A stretch of DNA of 33,817 bases, from NCBI GenBank assembly GCA_047017005.1, contig JBKXSZ010000016.1, positions 1 to 33,817 on the forward strand. The letters are read 5' to 3'. The translations under genes were made by a program, and so were the position numbers. The first letter of the stretch is position 1, and each line of letters opens with the position of its first letter. This DNA comes from JBKXSZ01 sp047017005. Lineage in GTDB: Bacteria > Bacillota > Clostridia > TANB77 > CAG-508. Of this stretch, positions 6,918 through 14,402 are shown in pieces. The notes beneath the pieces are model-generated. The model saw only the letters and a list, made by a program, of their open reading frames with translations. It was not told where the DNA came from and searched no databases.

Positions 6918-8162
6918 TTAGAAAAGGCGAGGATTTGTAGTTATCTCGTCTTTTGCTATCTCTTGTATATTTAGCTTGTCTGCTAATTCTGTTCCGTAAA
7001 TAAATGTAAATATCTCATATGGTGTTTTATTGCCTAATGATTGTCTTGGAGTAGAATTTATATGAGAAAACATTAAATCTACTTTATCCTGTGTTAAATT
7101 GTTCCAGTTTTGTCCATTGGGTAAAATTTCTCTTATGAAGTTATGATTATTCTCTACATGTGGCTTTTGACTTGATTGCATTGGATCACAATAGAAAATT
7201 TTACTTCTAATTTCTCCTGTTTCCATATTAATTTCAAATTGCTGTGGTTTGCCAAATTCAGTACCTCTATCTGTTAGCAGAAGAGAAAATAGTTTTCTAT
7301 ACTCTTCATCAGATAGTTTGTCCTGAAAGTCATTTAAAGTTTTTGACATAGAATCAGCTGTTTTATCTTTGTGTAGTATACCAATCATAAATGAAGTATT
7401 TTCAAATATGAAAGTTTGAATATATGGACCAGATTGATTGTTGTATACAGTATCCATTTCTGTTGTAGGAACATTAGGATTAAGAATTTTGTAATTGAGA
7501 TAATCAGTATATGTTCTTCCTTCATAATTTTCTGGTTCCTTACGTTTTTTAAACTTCTTTTTAGACACTTTCCTTCTAACCTTTCTTTTAAGTGTTAAAT
7601 TAGTAACATCCCAATCTTTAAATAATCCCATTTCTATGTAATTATATATTGTTTTTTCGCATAATTTTATTTCAGGATGGTTATTTAAGATTGTATAAAT
7701 AGATTGACCTTTTTTAACAAGAGGACAGATGATATGAGCTAATTCAATTAATTCGGAAGTATTTAAATTAACACCTTGTCTAGAATCTTTTAATGTATAT
7801 TCGTAATTCTTTTGTGCATCTTCAGCTTTGTAGAAATATTTATCTAAATTGCAAGATTTTAATTTATTACAATTATTGCAAACACCAATATTCCTGTCTC
7901 TATCTTTACAAGGAATAGGTTGAAATATTCTACATTTTCCTGTACATTTTTTGCAGTTAATGAAGTACTTACAGTTGTACAGATTATCATTGTTTAAAGG
8001 ATTATGAGGTTTTAATTTTTTATGTTTGTTAATTTCTCTTGCAATAGTAGATTGGCTTTTATCTAATTCATTAGCAATTTCAAATTTTCTGTATCTTTGG
8101 TTCAACATTTCTTCTATTTTAATTCTTTGGCTTAATGTTAATTGTTTCCCTTTTTCGATCAT
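6918..8162 (-). CDS. IS30-family transposase (copy A)
   Basis: A 414-residue DDE transposase that cuts and joins the element's ends. Residues 6-47 are the IS30 helix-turn-helix (LTLSQRIKIEEML, then FEIANELDKSQSTIAREINK). Residues 64-104 form a cysteine-rich insertion with several CxxC pairs, probably zinc-binding. A second helix region with GQSIYTILNN lies near 152-161. The catalytic triad is D237 (TTEMDTVYN), D298 (LLTDRGTEF) and E337 (KPHVENNHNFIREILPNG), all present and correctly spaced. Length is at the long end of the family because of the Cys-rich insertion. The reading frame is intact and its predicted protein is identical over all 414 residues to copy B, so it is probably active. A TATAAT lies about 45 bp upstream of the ATG. 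Confidence 0.95.
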   Translation of the reverse strand: MIEKGKQLTLSQRIKIEEMLNQRYRKFEIANELDKSQSTIAREINKHKKLKPHNPLNNDNLYNCKYFINCKKCTGKCRIFQPIPCKDRDRNIGVCNNCNKLKSCNLDKYFYKAEDAQKNYEYTLKDSRQGVNLNTSELIELAHIICPLVKKGQSIYTILNNHPEIKLCEKTIYNYIEMGLFKDWDVTNLTLKRKVRRKVSKKKFKKRKEPENYEGRTYTDYLNYKILNPNVPTTEMDTVYNNQSGPYIQTFIFENTSFMIGILHKDKTADSMSKTLNDFQDKLSDEEYRKLFSLLLTDRGTEFGKPQQFEINMETGEIRSKIFYCDPMQSSQKPHVENNHNFIREILPNGQNWNNLTQDKVDLMFSHINSTPRQSLGNKTPYEIFTFIYGTELADKLNIQEIAKDEITTNPRLF

Positions 8163-8298
8163 ATCTAATACTCCATTTCCACCAAAAACATTTGCATATA
8201 TATTATACTAAAATTGCGTTAAGTTGTACATTAAAGACTTGTGTAAGACTAATTTCTACTTATATATTTGAGAATTGCTTTTACTTTTACAATTCACC

Positions 8299-8311
8299 AA
8301 TTGTAAAAAAT
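8299..8311. repeat. Right target-site duplication of IS30 copy A
   Basis: Exact second copy of the 13 bp at 6628-6640. Confidence 0.85.
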
Positions 8312-8354
8312 AATAATACAATGTCATCTTTATAATGAATTTTCTGGAAATAAA

Positions 8355-8363
8355 TGTTATAAT
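8355..8363 (+). promoter_or_regulatory. Extended -10 promoter of yhcG
   Basis: TGTTATAAT, a TG-N-TATAAT extended -10, 31 bp before the yhcG ATG, followed by AAAGGAG. No good -35 box is visible, as is usual for extended -10 promoters. It lies outside the IS copy, so yhcG expression does not depend on it. Confidence 0.5.
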
Positions 8364-8393
8364 TAGAAAAAATCGAAAAAGGAGCAAAAAATT

Positions 8394-9416
8394 ATGAATC
8401 AAGATTTAATTTTAGATAGATTAACTAATAATATAATAGATTATACAATTAAAACAAGGGAAAAAGTATACAATAATGTTAGAGAAGAAATGGTAAATTA
8501 TTATTGGAATGTTGGAAGAATGATTGTCGAAGAAGAACAAGGAGGAGATATTACTCCAGAATATGGGAGAAAATTATATTTAGAATTAGCCAAAAGACTT
8601 ACAAAGAAAATGGGAAAAGGTTTTTCACGTTCTAACCTTTTCAATATGAGAAACTTTTATATAACATATCCAATTGTCCAGACGTATGGACAATTGACTT
8701 GGTCGCACTTCTGCGAGTTAATAGGAATTAAAGACGAAAATGAAAGAAAATTTTATGAAAGAGAAACAATAAATTCAAAGTGGTCAACTAGAGAATTAAG
8801 CAGACAAATAGAAAGTGGACTTTATCAAAGGCTTTTGCTATCAGATGGAAAAGCAAATAAAGAAAAAGTATTACAATTGGCTAAAGAAGGTCAAATTATA
8901 GAAGAACCAAAAGATATAATAAAAGAACCTTATGTTTTTGAATTTCTTGGAATAAAAGAAGAAAAACCTTTATTAGAAAAAGACCTTGAATATAAATTAA
9001 TTAGACAATTAGAAGATTTTTTGTTGGAATTAGGAAAGGGATTTATGTTTGTGGGTTCACAACAAAGAATAACAATAGATAATACTCATTATTATGTGGA
9101 TATGGTCTTTTATAACAAAATATTAAAATGTTATGTTTTAATAGATTTAAAAATGGGAAAATTGAAACCAGAAAATATGGGACAGATGAATATGTATCTT
9201 AATTATTATGAAACAGAAGTTAATGATGAGGGAGATAATAAGCCAATTGGGATAATACTATGTGCTAAAAAGGATAATGTAGTAGCTGAATATAGTTTAG
9301 GTGGAATTAACAATAATTTATTTGCGTCAAATTATACATACTATATGCCAGATAAAGAAGAATTAATTGCACAAGTGGAAAAAGTAATAAATGAAAATGA
9401 AGAAGAAAAAGAATAA
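8394..9416 (+). CDS. YhcG/DUF1016 family PD-(D/E)XK nuclease
   Basis: A 340-residue protein of the DUF1016 family. Residues 10-150 are the DUF1016 N-terminal domain: YYWNVGRMIVEEEQGG at 37-51, YGRKLYLELAKRL at 57-69, GKGFSRSNLFNMRNFY at 74-89 and QLTWSHFCELI at 100-110. Residues about 185-330 are the nuclease domain: YYVDMVFYN at 233-241 supplies D236, and LIDLKMGKL at 249-257 supplies D251 and K253 of the D-(D/E)-x-K motif, followed by GQMNMYLNYY. The family is often found beside restriction or toxin-antitoxin genes and on mobile DNA; its role is not settled. Here it stands alone between two IS30 copies with its own promoter and terminator. It looks intact. A 26-bp near-palindrome lies inside the gene and a shorter version just behind it. 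Confidence 0.88.
   Translation: MNQDLILDRLTNNIIDYTIKTREKVYNNVREEMVNYYWNVGRMIVEEEQGGDITPEYGRKLYLELAKRLTKKMGKGFSRSNLFNMRNFYITYPIVQTYGQLTWSHFCELIGIKDENERKFYERETINSKWSTRELSRQIESGLYQRLLLSDGKANKEKVLQLAKEGQIIEEPKDIIKEPYVFEFLGIKEEKPLLEKDLEYKLIRQLEDFLLELGKGFMFVGSQQRITIDNTHYYVDMVFYNKILKCYVLIDLKMGKLKPENMGQMNMYLNYYETEVNDEGDNKPIGIILCAKKDNVVAEYSLGGINNNLFASNYTYYMPDKEELIAQVEKVINENEEEKE
8671..8696. repeat. 26-bp near-perfect palindrome inside yhcG
   Basis: Arms CAATTGTCCA (8671-8680) and TGGACAATTG (8687-8696) around GACGTA; 12 of 13 pairs match. It encodes part of the conserved VQTYGQL segment. Its core recurs at 9442-9460 with one mismatch. Confidence 0.8.
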
Positions 9417-9441
9417 AAAAAAGAATAAAATATTCTGAATC

Positions 9442-9457
9442 GTCCAGACGTCTGGAC
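9442..9457. repeat. Perfect 16-bp palindrome behind yhcG
   Basis: GTCCAGACGTCTGGAC, GC-rich in an AT-rich setting. The 19 bp from 9442 match the palindrome inside yhcG (8676 onward) at all but one position. It sits between the stop codon and the terminator, so it is in the mRNA 3' end as well. Confidence 0.75.
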
Positions 9458-9469
9458 AATTAAAAAATA

Positions 9470-9511
9470 AAAAAATCGTTTTAGATTAAAAATTTCTAAA
9501 GCGATTTTTTT
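9470..9511 (+). terminator. Terminator of yhcG
   Basis: A 16-bp stem with one G-U type mismatch (9470-9485 with 9495-9510), 9-nt loop and a T tract. Confidence 0.85.
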
Positions 9512-9615
9512 ATGGAAATTTTTTATCTACATTTTAAAAATATAAAGTTATACCAAAAACAATTAAAAAAGGCTAAAAATTGAAAATGAAGCGAATAAAC
9601 GGAAGAAGGTGAGGA

Positions 9616-10090
9616 ATGTCTAACTTAAATTTAAAAGGTGTATGGATACCAATAGAGATATTAACAGATAATAAGTTAAGTGATAAAGAAAAGAATATAT
9701 ATGCAATAATTTTATATTTAAGCAAAGAAAACAATTATTGTTATCTAACTAATAAGTCTATAAGTGAATTATTGAATATATCAATAACACAAGTATCAAA
9801 ATTAGTAAATTCTTTAAAAGATATGAATTATATTAGCATTGAATTGATTTACAAAGGAAAATAGTAAACAAATAGAAATGAGAAAACTAATACCAATAGT
9901 AAAAAATAATGATACCTATTTAACAAAAGTTAAATACCCTCTCCAACAAAACTTCAATACACCTATTGAAGAAAAGTTTAAGGATAAAAATATAAATAAT
10001 AAATATAATAGCAACAACAAAATTTACAAAAAGAATAAGGCTAACTTTGAAGAACGAGAATATGTATATTTAGCAGATAAAATGGAATAG
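9616..10090 (+). pseudogene. Frameshifted HTH protein of mobile-element type
   Basis: The first frame (9616-9864) encodes 82 residues with a winged-helix HTH of the HTH_36 / replication-initiator type: LKGVWIPIEILTDNKLSDKE, then a helix, LTNKSISELLNISITQVSKL and NYISIEL. It has a GGTGAGG site. The frame then ends at TAG 9862. One base too many in the A run at 9858-9861 explains this: reading GGA AAT AGT AAA CAA ATA GAA ATG joins the first part to the 70-residue frame at 9878-10090, giving one protein of about 157 residues. The end of the second part appears cut where the ISLre2-like remnant begins. Such genes accompany clostridial plasmids and conjugative or mobilisable elements. Product is broken unless a frameshift is corrected. 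Confidence 0.65.
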
Positions 10091-10222
10091 AAAAAGGAGA
10101 AAGAATAGATAAAAAGGTAAAAGCAGAAGTAATTGAAAGAGCAAATGACCAATCATATAACAAATCAGGGAAAATGATAGCACCAGGGATTGAAATAAGT
10201 GCAACAACAGTAATGCATAATT
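10084..10222 (+). pseudogene. Probable fragment of an ISLre2/UPF0236 transposase
   Basis: A 46-residue open stretch without a proper start encodes IDKKVKAEVIERANDQSYNK, SGKMIAPGIEISATTVM, then stops at TGA 10222-10224. The order 'basic helix, QSY-x-KSG, then S-x-TTVM' resembles the middle of UPF0236/ISLre2 transposases. It directly abuts the serine recombinase remnant. The match is from memory of the family and short. Confidence 0.4.
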
Positions 10223-11202
10223 GACCAAGATATAGCACCAATTGTAAGAAGAATATTTATGTTAGCGAGAAATGGAAAAACACCAACAGAAATAGGAAAA
10301 ATGTTAACAGATGAAAGAACATTAGTGCCATCAGAAATATGTGGAAATGCACATACAAGAAAAGATGGAATAAAAAGAGGTTGGAACAGAAATACAGTAA
10401 AAAAGATATTGCAAAATGTAACTTACTTGGGTTGGGCATCCAATGGGAATACTAAAAAGATAAACTATAAAAGTAAAAAAACAATGATGCCGAAAGAAGA
10501 TAGAATGATTGTAAAAGGTATGCACACACCAATAATTGATGAAGAAACCTTTAATATAGTACAAGATATGATAAAAAGTAGGACATCAACAAGAGTAAAA
10601 AGCTATGATTGGTTACTAAAAGGGTGCCACAAAAACATCCAAACAAAACAACATTTTATTTAAGGTGTAACACTTATGCTTGTAATACACATTTAGGACT
10701 ATGTACTCCACACAGTAATAATTTAGAAAAAGTAACAAACTTTATAATTGAACAAATAAAAAATAAATGTATAGAATTTTTAGATGAAGAAAAATATTCT
10801 AAAATAGCAGATACATCAAAAGATAAGATAATCATTTAATGTAAAAAATGAAATTCTTATTTTAGAAAAGAAAATTAAAGATATAAATAAAAGAATAGAT
10901 AAGTTATTTGAAGATACATACAAAGGCTTATTTGAAGATGAAGATTTTATAAGAGTTTATTCAGTACAAATTCAAGCAAGAAAAGATATAGAAGAAAGAA
11001 TAAAGCAATTAAAAGAGTTAGAAGAAAAAGAAAATTCAGCAGTATATATAAATAAACTTGAAAAAGACTTTGTAAATATGAAAGAAATAACAAGAAATAT
11101 GCTTGTATCTTTGGTTGATAAAATAGAAATATCACAAGATAAAGAAACAATATTTTAAATATGAAGAATGAAAGTTTAGAAAAAGTTGGCAGATTAAAAT
11201 AA
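10223..11202 (+). pseudogene. Decayed large serine recombinase (C-terminal part)
   Basis: Remnant of a TnpX/large serine integrase. The N-terminal resolvase catalytic domain is absent; sequence starts at DQDIAPIVRRIFMLARNGKT (10223). The recombinase domain follows (PTEIGKMLTDE, IKRGWNRNTVKKILQNVTYL, MPKEDRMIVKGMHTPIIDEE, YDWLLKG). At about 10618 the frame breaks and resumes in another as VPQKHPNKTTFYLRCNTYA, so the part that should hold the first zinc-ribbon cysteine pair (about 13 residues) is gone while the second half (RCNTYACNTHLGLC) remains. A second break near 10831 leads into a coiled-coil stretch (LEKKIKDINKRIDKLFEDTY to KIEISQDKETIF, stop 11156). A third frame adds NESLEKVGRLK up to 11202. 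Several independent breaks show it is long dead. It probably came with the HTH gene on an integrated element. Confidence 0.8.
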
Positions 11203-11396
11203 TAGTCATAAAAGAATATTAGGACCATTGTGATTGTGCTTAGCAAAGTAATTACACGTAACAGATATATCATTTGGGTTTTCGTACGGTAGTAGTTGTG
11301 CAATAAATTTAAATAGTTATGAATATTCAAGAAATATTAATAACATTATTTGTATGAATATTTTTGATTTAAAAGGAAAATATAGTAAAAGTACTG
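11203..11396. other. Non-coding stretch before IS30 copy B
   Basis: No gene is seen. The part at 11220-11300 is less AT-rich than its surroundings and may be the end of the element that brought the serine recombinase, but no matching second end or att repeat is visible. Confidence 0.4.
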
Positions 11397-11409
11397 CTTT
11401 TTAAAATCA
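11397..11409. repeat. Left target-site duplication of IS30 copy B
   Basis: CTTTTTAAAATCA, repeated exactly at 13068-13080. Confidence 0.85.
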
Positions 11410-11545
11410 GGTGAATTGTAAAAGTAAAAGCAATTCTCAAATATATAAGTAGAAATTAGTCTTACACAAGTCTTTAATGTACAACTTAACGCAATTTTAG
11501 TATAATATATATGCAAATGTTTTTGGTGGAAATGGAGTATTAGAT

Positions 11546-12790
11546 ATGATCGAAAAAGGGAAACAATTAACATTAAGCCAAAGAATTAAAATAGAAGAAA
11601 TGTTGAACCAAAGATACAGAAAATTTGAAATTGCTAATGAATTAGATAAAAGCCAATCTACTATTGCAAGAGAAATTAACAAACATAAAAAATTAAAACC
11701 TCATAATCCTTTAAACAATGATAATCTGTACAACTGTAAGTACTTCATTAACTGCAAAAAATGTACAGGAAAATGTAGAATATTTCAACCTATTCCTTGT
11801 AAAGATAGAGACAGGAATATTGGTGTTTGCAATAATTGTAATAAATTAAAATCTTGCAATTTAGATAAATATTTCTACAAAGCTGAAGATGCACAAAAGA
11901 ATTACGAATATACATTAAAAGATTCTAGACAAGGTGTTAATTTAAATACTTCCGAATTAATTGAATTAGCTCATATCATCTGTCCTCTTGTTAAAAAAGG
12001 TCAATCTATTTATACAATCTTAAATAACCATCCTGAAATAAAATTATGCGAAAAAACAATATATAATTACATAGAAATGGGATTATTTAAAGATTGGGAT
12101 GTTACTAATTTAACACTTAAAAGAAAGGTTAGAAGGAAAGTGTCTAAAAAGAAGTTTAAAAAACGTAAGGAACCAGAAAATTATGAAGGAAGAACATATA
12201 CTGATTATCTCAATTACAAAATTCTTAATCCTAATGTTCCTACAACAGAAATGGATACTGTATACAACAATCAATCTGGTCCATATATTCAAACTTTCAT
12301 ATTTGAAAATACTTCATTTATGATTGGTATACTACACAAAGATAAAACAGCTGATTCTATGTCAAAAACTTTAAATGACTTTCAGGACAAACTATCTGAT
12401 GAAGAGTATAGAAAACTATTTTCTCTTCTGCTAACAGATAGAGGTACTGAATTTGGCAAACCACAGCAATTTGAAATTAATATGGAAACAGGAGAAATTA
12501 GAAGTAAAATTTTCTATTGTGATCCAATGCAATCAAGTCAAAAGCCACATGTAGAGAATAATCATAACTTCATAAGAGAAATTTTACCCAATGGACAAAA
12601 CTGGAACAATTTAACACAGGATAAAGTAGATTTAATGTTTTCTCATATAAATTCTACTCCAAGACAATCATTAGGCAATAAAACACCATATGAGATATTT
12701 ACATTTATTTACGGAACAGAATTAGCAGACAAGCTAAATATACAAGAGATAGCAAAAGACGAGATAACTACAAATCCTCGCCTTTTCTAA
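11546..12790 (+). CDS. IS30-family transposase (copy B)
   Basis: 414 residues, the same protein as the copy at 6918-8162: N-terminal HTH, Cys-rich insertion at 64-104, and D237, D298, E337 as the catalytic triad. The promoter is a TATAAT about 40 bp upstream of the ATG; the nearest Shine-Dalgarno-like sequence is GGAG at 11531-11534. The frame is intact. The 3' end is followed by 277 bp of element DNA that includes a terminator hairpin at 12965-13001 facing inward from the right. Confidence 0.95.
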   Translation: MIEKGKQLTLSQRIKIEEMLNQRYRKFEIANELDKSQSTIAREINKHKKLKPHNPLNNDNLYNCKYFINCKKCTGKCRIFQPIPCKDRDRNIGVCNNCNKLKSCNLDKYFYKAEDAQKNYEYTLKDSRQGVNLNTSELIELAHIICPLVKKGQSIYTILNNHPEIKLCEKTIYNYIEMGLFKDWDVTNLTLKRKVRRKVSKKKFKKRKEPENYEGRTYTDYLNYKILNPNVPTTEMDTVYNNQSGPYIQTFIFENTSFMIGILHKDKTADSMSKTLNDFQDKLSDEEYRKLFSLLLTDRGTEFGKPQQFEINMETGEIRSKIFYCDPMQSSQKPHVENNHNFIREILPNGQNWNNLTQDKVDLMFSHINSTPRQSLGNKTPYEIFTFIYGTELADKLNIQEIAKDEITTNPRLF

Positions 12791-12964
12791 TATCTTTATG
12801 ATTGAAAAAAGATAAACAAATAATCAAAAACATTTGCACAATCAAATATCTATACAACTAGAGTCAAATAGCTTTTACTTTTACCCTAAAAAAATTAAAT
12901 GCAATTTGGCTTGTTTGTTATGCAAATTTTTTTGAATTTATACTTTAATTTTACAGAATAAACT

Positions 12965-13001
12965 AGAAAAAAGCAATACTTTAAGATAAAAATATTGCTT
13001 T
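12965..13001 (-). terminator. Inward-facing terminator inside IS30 copy B
   Basis: Same hairpin as at 6707-6743 in the other copy. On the minus strand it is followed by a T tract and so stops transcription entering antisense to the transposase gene. Confidence 0.55.
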
Positions 13002-13067
13002 CAAACTGCATTTAATCGTACAAATTGCATTTACTTTACAGAATTGCTTTTAACTTTTCACTTGACG

Positions 13068-13080
13068 CTTTTTAAAATCA
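13068..13080. repeat. Right target-site duplication of IS30 copy B
   Basis: Exact copy of 11397-11409. Its last 7 bp are also the start of the 25-bp repeat that flanks the IS481-like element. Confidence 0.85.
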
Positions 13081-13098
13081 TTACGATTTTGTACAAAT
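13074..13098. repeat. Left 25-bp direct repeat flanking the IS481-like element
   Basis: 25 bp identical to 14261-14285. It contains an AAAATC / GATTTT hairpin followed by GTACAAAT. The right copy lies directly upstream of the greA promoter and is probably the original chromosomal sequence. Confidence 0.8.
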
Positions 13099-13137
13099 TG
13101 TAGTGTTACAATTGATGTGAAACAAAATAAATAAAAA

Positions 13138-13166
13138 TTGAATAAGTGATTTAAATCATATATAAT
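13138..13166 (+). promoter_or_regulatory. Promoter of the IS481-like transposase
   Basis: TTGAAT (13138-13143) and TATAAT (13161-13166) with 17-bp spacing. Transcription should begin near 13173, after the first arm of the hairpin described for 13142-13211. Confidence 0.6.
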
Positions 13167-13211
13167 TGAGTTGCGAAAACAATTTATATAAAGGAGATTT
13201 AAATCACTTAT
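13142..13211 (+). promoter_or_regulatory. Inverted repeat that can sequester the transposase start codon
   Basis: Perfect 16-bp arms: ATAAGTGATTTAAATC (13142-13157) and its complement (13196-13211). The second arm covers the sequence from the last G of the AAGGAG site to the first two bases of the ATG. The first arm lies upstream of the predicted transcription start, so only transcripts entering from outside would contain both arms and fold the start away. Confidence 0.7.
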
Positions 13212-14208
13212 GAATAATATTATAACAGAAAAAGATAAAAAAAGATATCTTCCGCACGATATTAATACAAGAAAATATGCAGTAGAAATGTATAGAAATT
13301 GTGGAGATATAAATTATGTATGTAGAAAGTATCATATTTCAAGGATTTCTTTATGGAGATGGAATAAAGCATATGATGGAACAAAAGAAAGCATAACAGA
13401 TAAATCTCATAAACCAAATAGTAAGCATCCGAATGCACATACAAATCAAGAAATAAGATGGATAAGAAATTATGTTAGAAGAAATCCAAGAATAACATTA
13501 TGTGAATTATGGATGAAATTAAAGAGAGAAAAAGGATATACAAGAACAATAACAGCATTATATAGGGTGATGAGAAGATTAAATATTAAATTTTATAAGG
13601 GAATGAATATAAAAGATACATCAAAGAAAAAACATAACAAGCATTATGAAACACCAAAAAATGTTGGAGAAAAAGGGCAAATGGATGTAAAATATGTACC
13701 AAATGAATGTAAATGTAAGAATCTCCCAGAAGATAAGAAGTTTTATCAATATACATATATAGATGAAGCAACAAGAGAAAGATTTTTATATTGGTATGAA
13801 GAACATACACCAGCAAATACAGTTGATTTTGTATTAAGGTTGATAAATTATTTAGGGTACAAACCAAAAGAAATACAAACAGATAATGGAATAGAATTTA
13901 CATATAATAAATCAAATATAAAGAAAATACATCCGTTAGAAACAATATTAAAGGATTTAGGAATAAAGCACCATAAAATACAACCAAGAACACCACAACA
14001 TAATGGAAAAGTAGAAAGAAGTCATAGAAATGATAATGAAAGATTTTATAGTTATCTAAAGTTTTACAGCTTAGAAGATTTAAGGGAACAAGGGAAAAGA
14101 TATCTTAAAAGATCAAATAGCATTCCAATGGCTGTATTAAAGTACTTGACTCCAAAAGAAAAACGAGCAGAACTGGAAGTATTTGGAATGATTAATTATG
14201 CAATTTAA
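13210..14208 (+). CDS. IS481-like DDE transposase
   Basis: A 332-residue transposase with an rve integrase core. Residues 15-55 are an HTH (TRKYAVEMYRNCGDINYVCR, then HISRISLWRWNK). A second helical domain at 75-125 (NQEIRWIRNYVRRNPRITLC, TALYRVMRRL) resembles the HTH_29/HTH_32 pair of IS481 proteins. The catalytic core carries D159 (KGQMDVKYV), D225 (IQTDNGIEF) and E269 (PQHNGKVERSH), all in the expected context, with YTYIDEATR between the first two. It ends LKYLTPKEKRAELEVFG. The frame is intact; AAGGAG lies about 11 nt before the ATG. IS3-family ORF B proteins share the core, but there is no ORF A here, which favours IS481. Confidence 0.88.
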   Translation: MNNIITEKDKKRYLPHDINTRKYAVEMYRNCGDINYVCRKYHISRISLWRWNKAYDGTKESITDKSHKPNSKHPNAHTNQEIRWIRNYVRRNPRITLCELWMKLKREKGYTRTITALYRVMRRLNIKFYKGMNIKDTSKKKHNKHYETPKNVGEKGQMDVKYVPNECKCKNLPEDKKFYQYTYIDEATRERFLYWYEEHTPANTVDFVLRLINYLGYKPKEIQTDNGIEFTYNKSNIKKIHPLETILKDLGIKHHKIQPRTPQHNGKVERSHRNDNERFYSYLKFYSLEDLREQGKRYLKRSNSIPMAVLKYLTPKEKRAELEVFGMINYAI

Positions 14209-14260
14209 TTATATATTTAATTTTTATATATTTTTGTTTCACATCATTGACACTTATACA

Positions 14261-14285
14261 AAAATCATTACGATTTTGTACAAAT
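14261..14285. repeat. Right 25-bp direct repeat flanking the IS481-like element
   Basis: Identical to 13074-13098 and ends 4 bp before the greA -35 box. Confidence 0.8.
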
Positions 14286-14289
14286 TTAC

Positions 14290-14321
14290 TTGACAAAATA
14301 GAAATATTATCTTAATATAAT
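14290..14321 (+). promoter_or_regulatory. greA promoter
   Basis: TTGACA at 14290-14295. TAATAT at 14313-14318 gives 17-bp spacing, and an overlapping TATAAT at 14316-14321 gives 20 bp. A leader of about 75 nt follows. Confidence 0.65.
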
Positions 14322-14402
14322 GAAGATTATAAATACAAGAATAAAAAAACGTATTTACATTGTATTAATCTTGATTATTTTACCTGAAGGAGGTAGACAA
14401 AA

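Larger units (their letters stand above)
6641..8298 (-). mobile_element. IS30-family insertion sequence, copy A (1658 bp)
   Basis: Ends were set by comparing the two copies in the window: shared sequence stops at 6641 and 8298, and both junctions are bordered by the same 13 bp. Terminal repeats are imperfect: about 28 bp ending in a shared inner TAAAAGCAATTCT, with outer ends CGTCAAGTG and GGTGAATTG. A further subterminal inverted pair of TAAAAGTAAAAGC occurs at 6826-6838 and near 8274-8286. It carries one transposase gene read leftward and a 277-bp 3' non-coding part. It is intact and, as far as compared by eye, identical to copy B, so both insertions are recent. Confidence 0.93.
11410..13067 (+). 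mobile_element. IS30-family insertion sequence, copy B (1658 bp)
   Basis: Same length and ends as copy A but in the opposite orientation, from GGTGAATTG to CACTTGACG. The sequences compared by eye, including both non-coding ends, are identical. It has its own 13-bp duplication, different from that of copy A, so it is an independent insertion rather than half of a composite transposon. Confidence 0.93.
13099..14260 (+). mobile_element. IS481-like insertion sequence (about 1162 bp)
   Basis: Bounds are inferred from the flanking 25-bp repeats. The resulting ends are TGTA...TACA, and the shared inner terminal motif is GATGTGAAACAAAA (13113-13126 and its complement near 14238-14246). Between the outer TGTA and this motif the two ends differ, so the true ends could instead be at the GATGTGAAAC motif. 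One transposase gene fills the element. The promoter and a start-codon hairpin lie in the 5' part. Confidence 0.72.

Noticed and set aside
10223..11202. Functional serine recombinase
   Set aside because: The catalytic resolvase domain is missing and the rest is broken by several frame changes.
10947..11330. 127-aa hydrophobic frame on the minus strand
   Set aside because: It is the antisense of the coiled-coil part of the decayed serine recombinase; Phe/Leu-rich composition comes from A-rich coding DNA.
6628..13080. Composite transposon formed by the two IS30 copies around yhcG
   Set aside because: Each copy has its own complete 13-bp duplication, so they are independent insertions.
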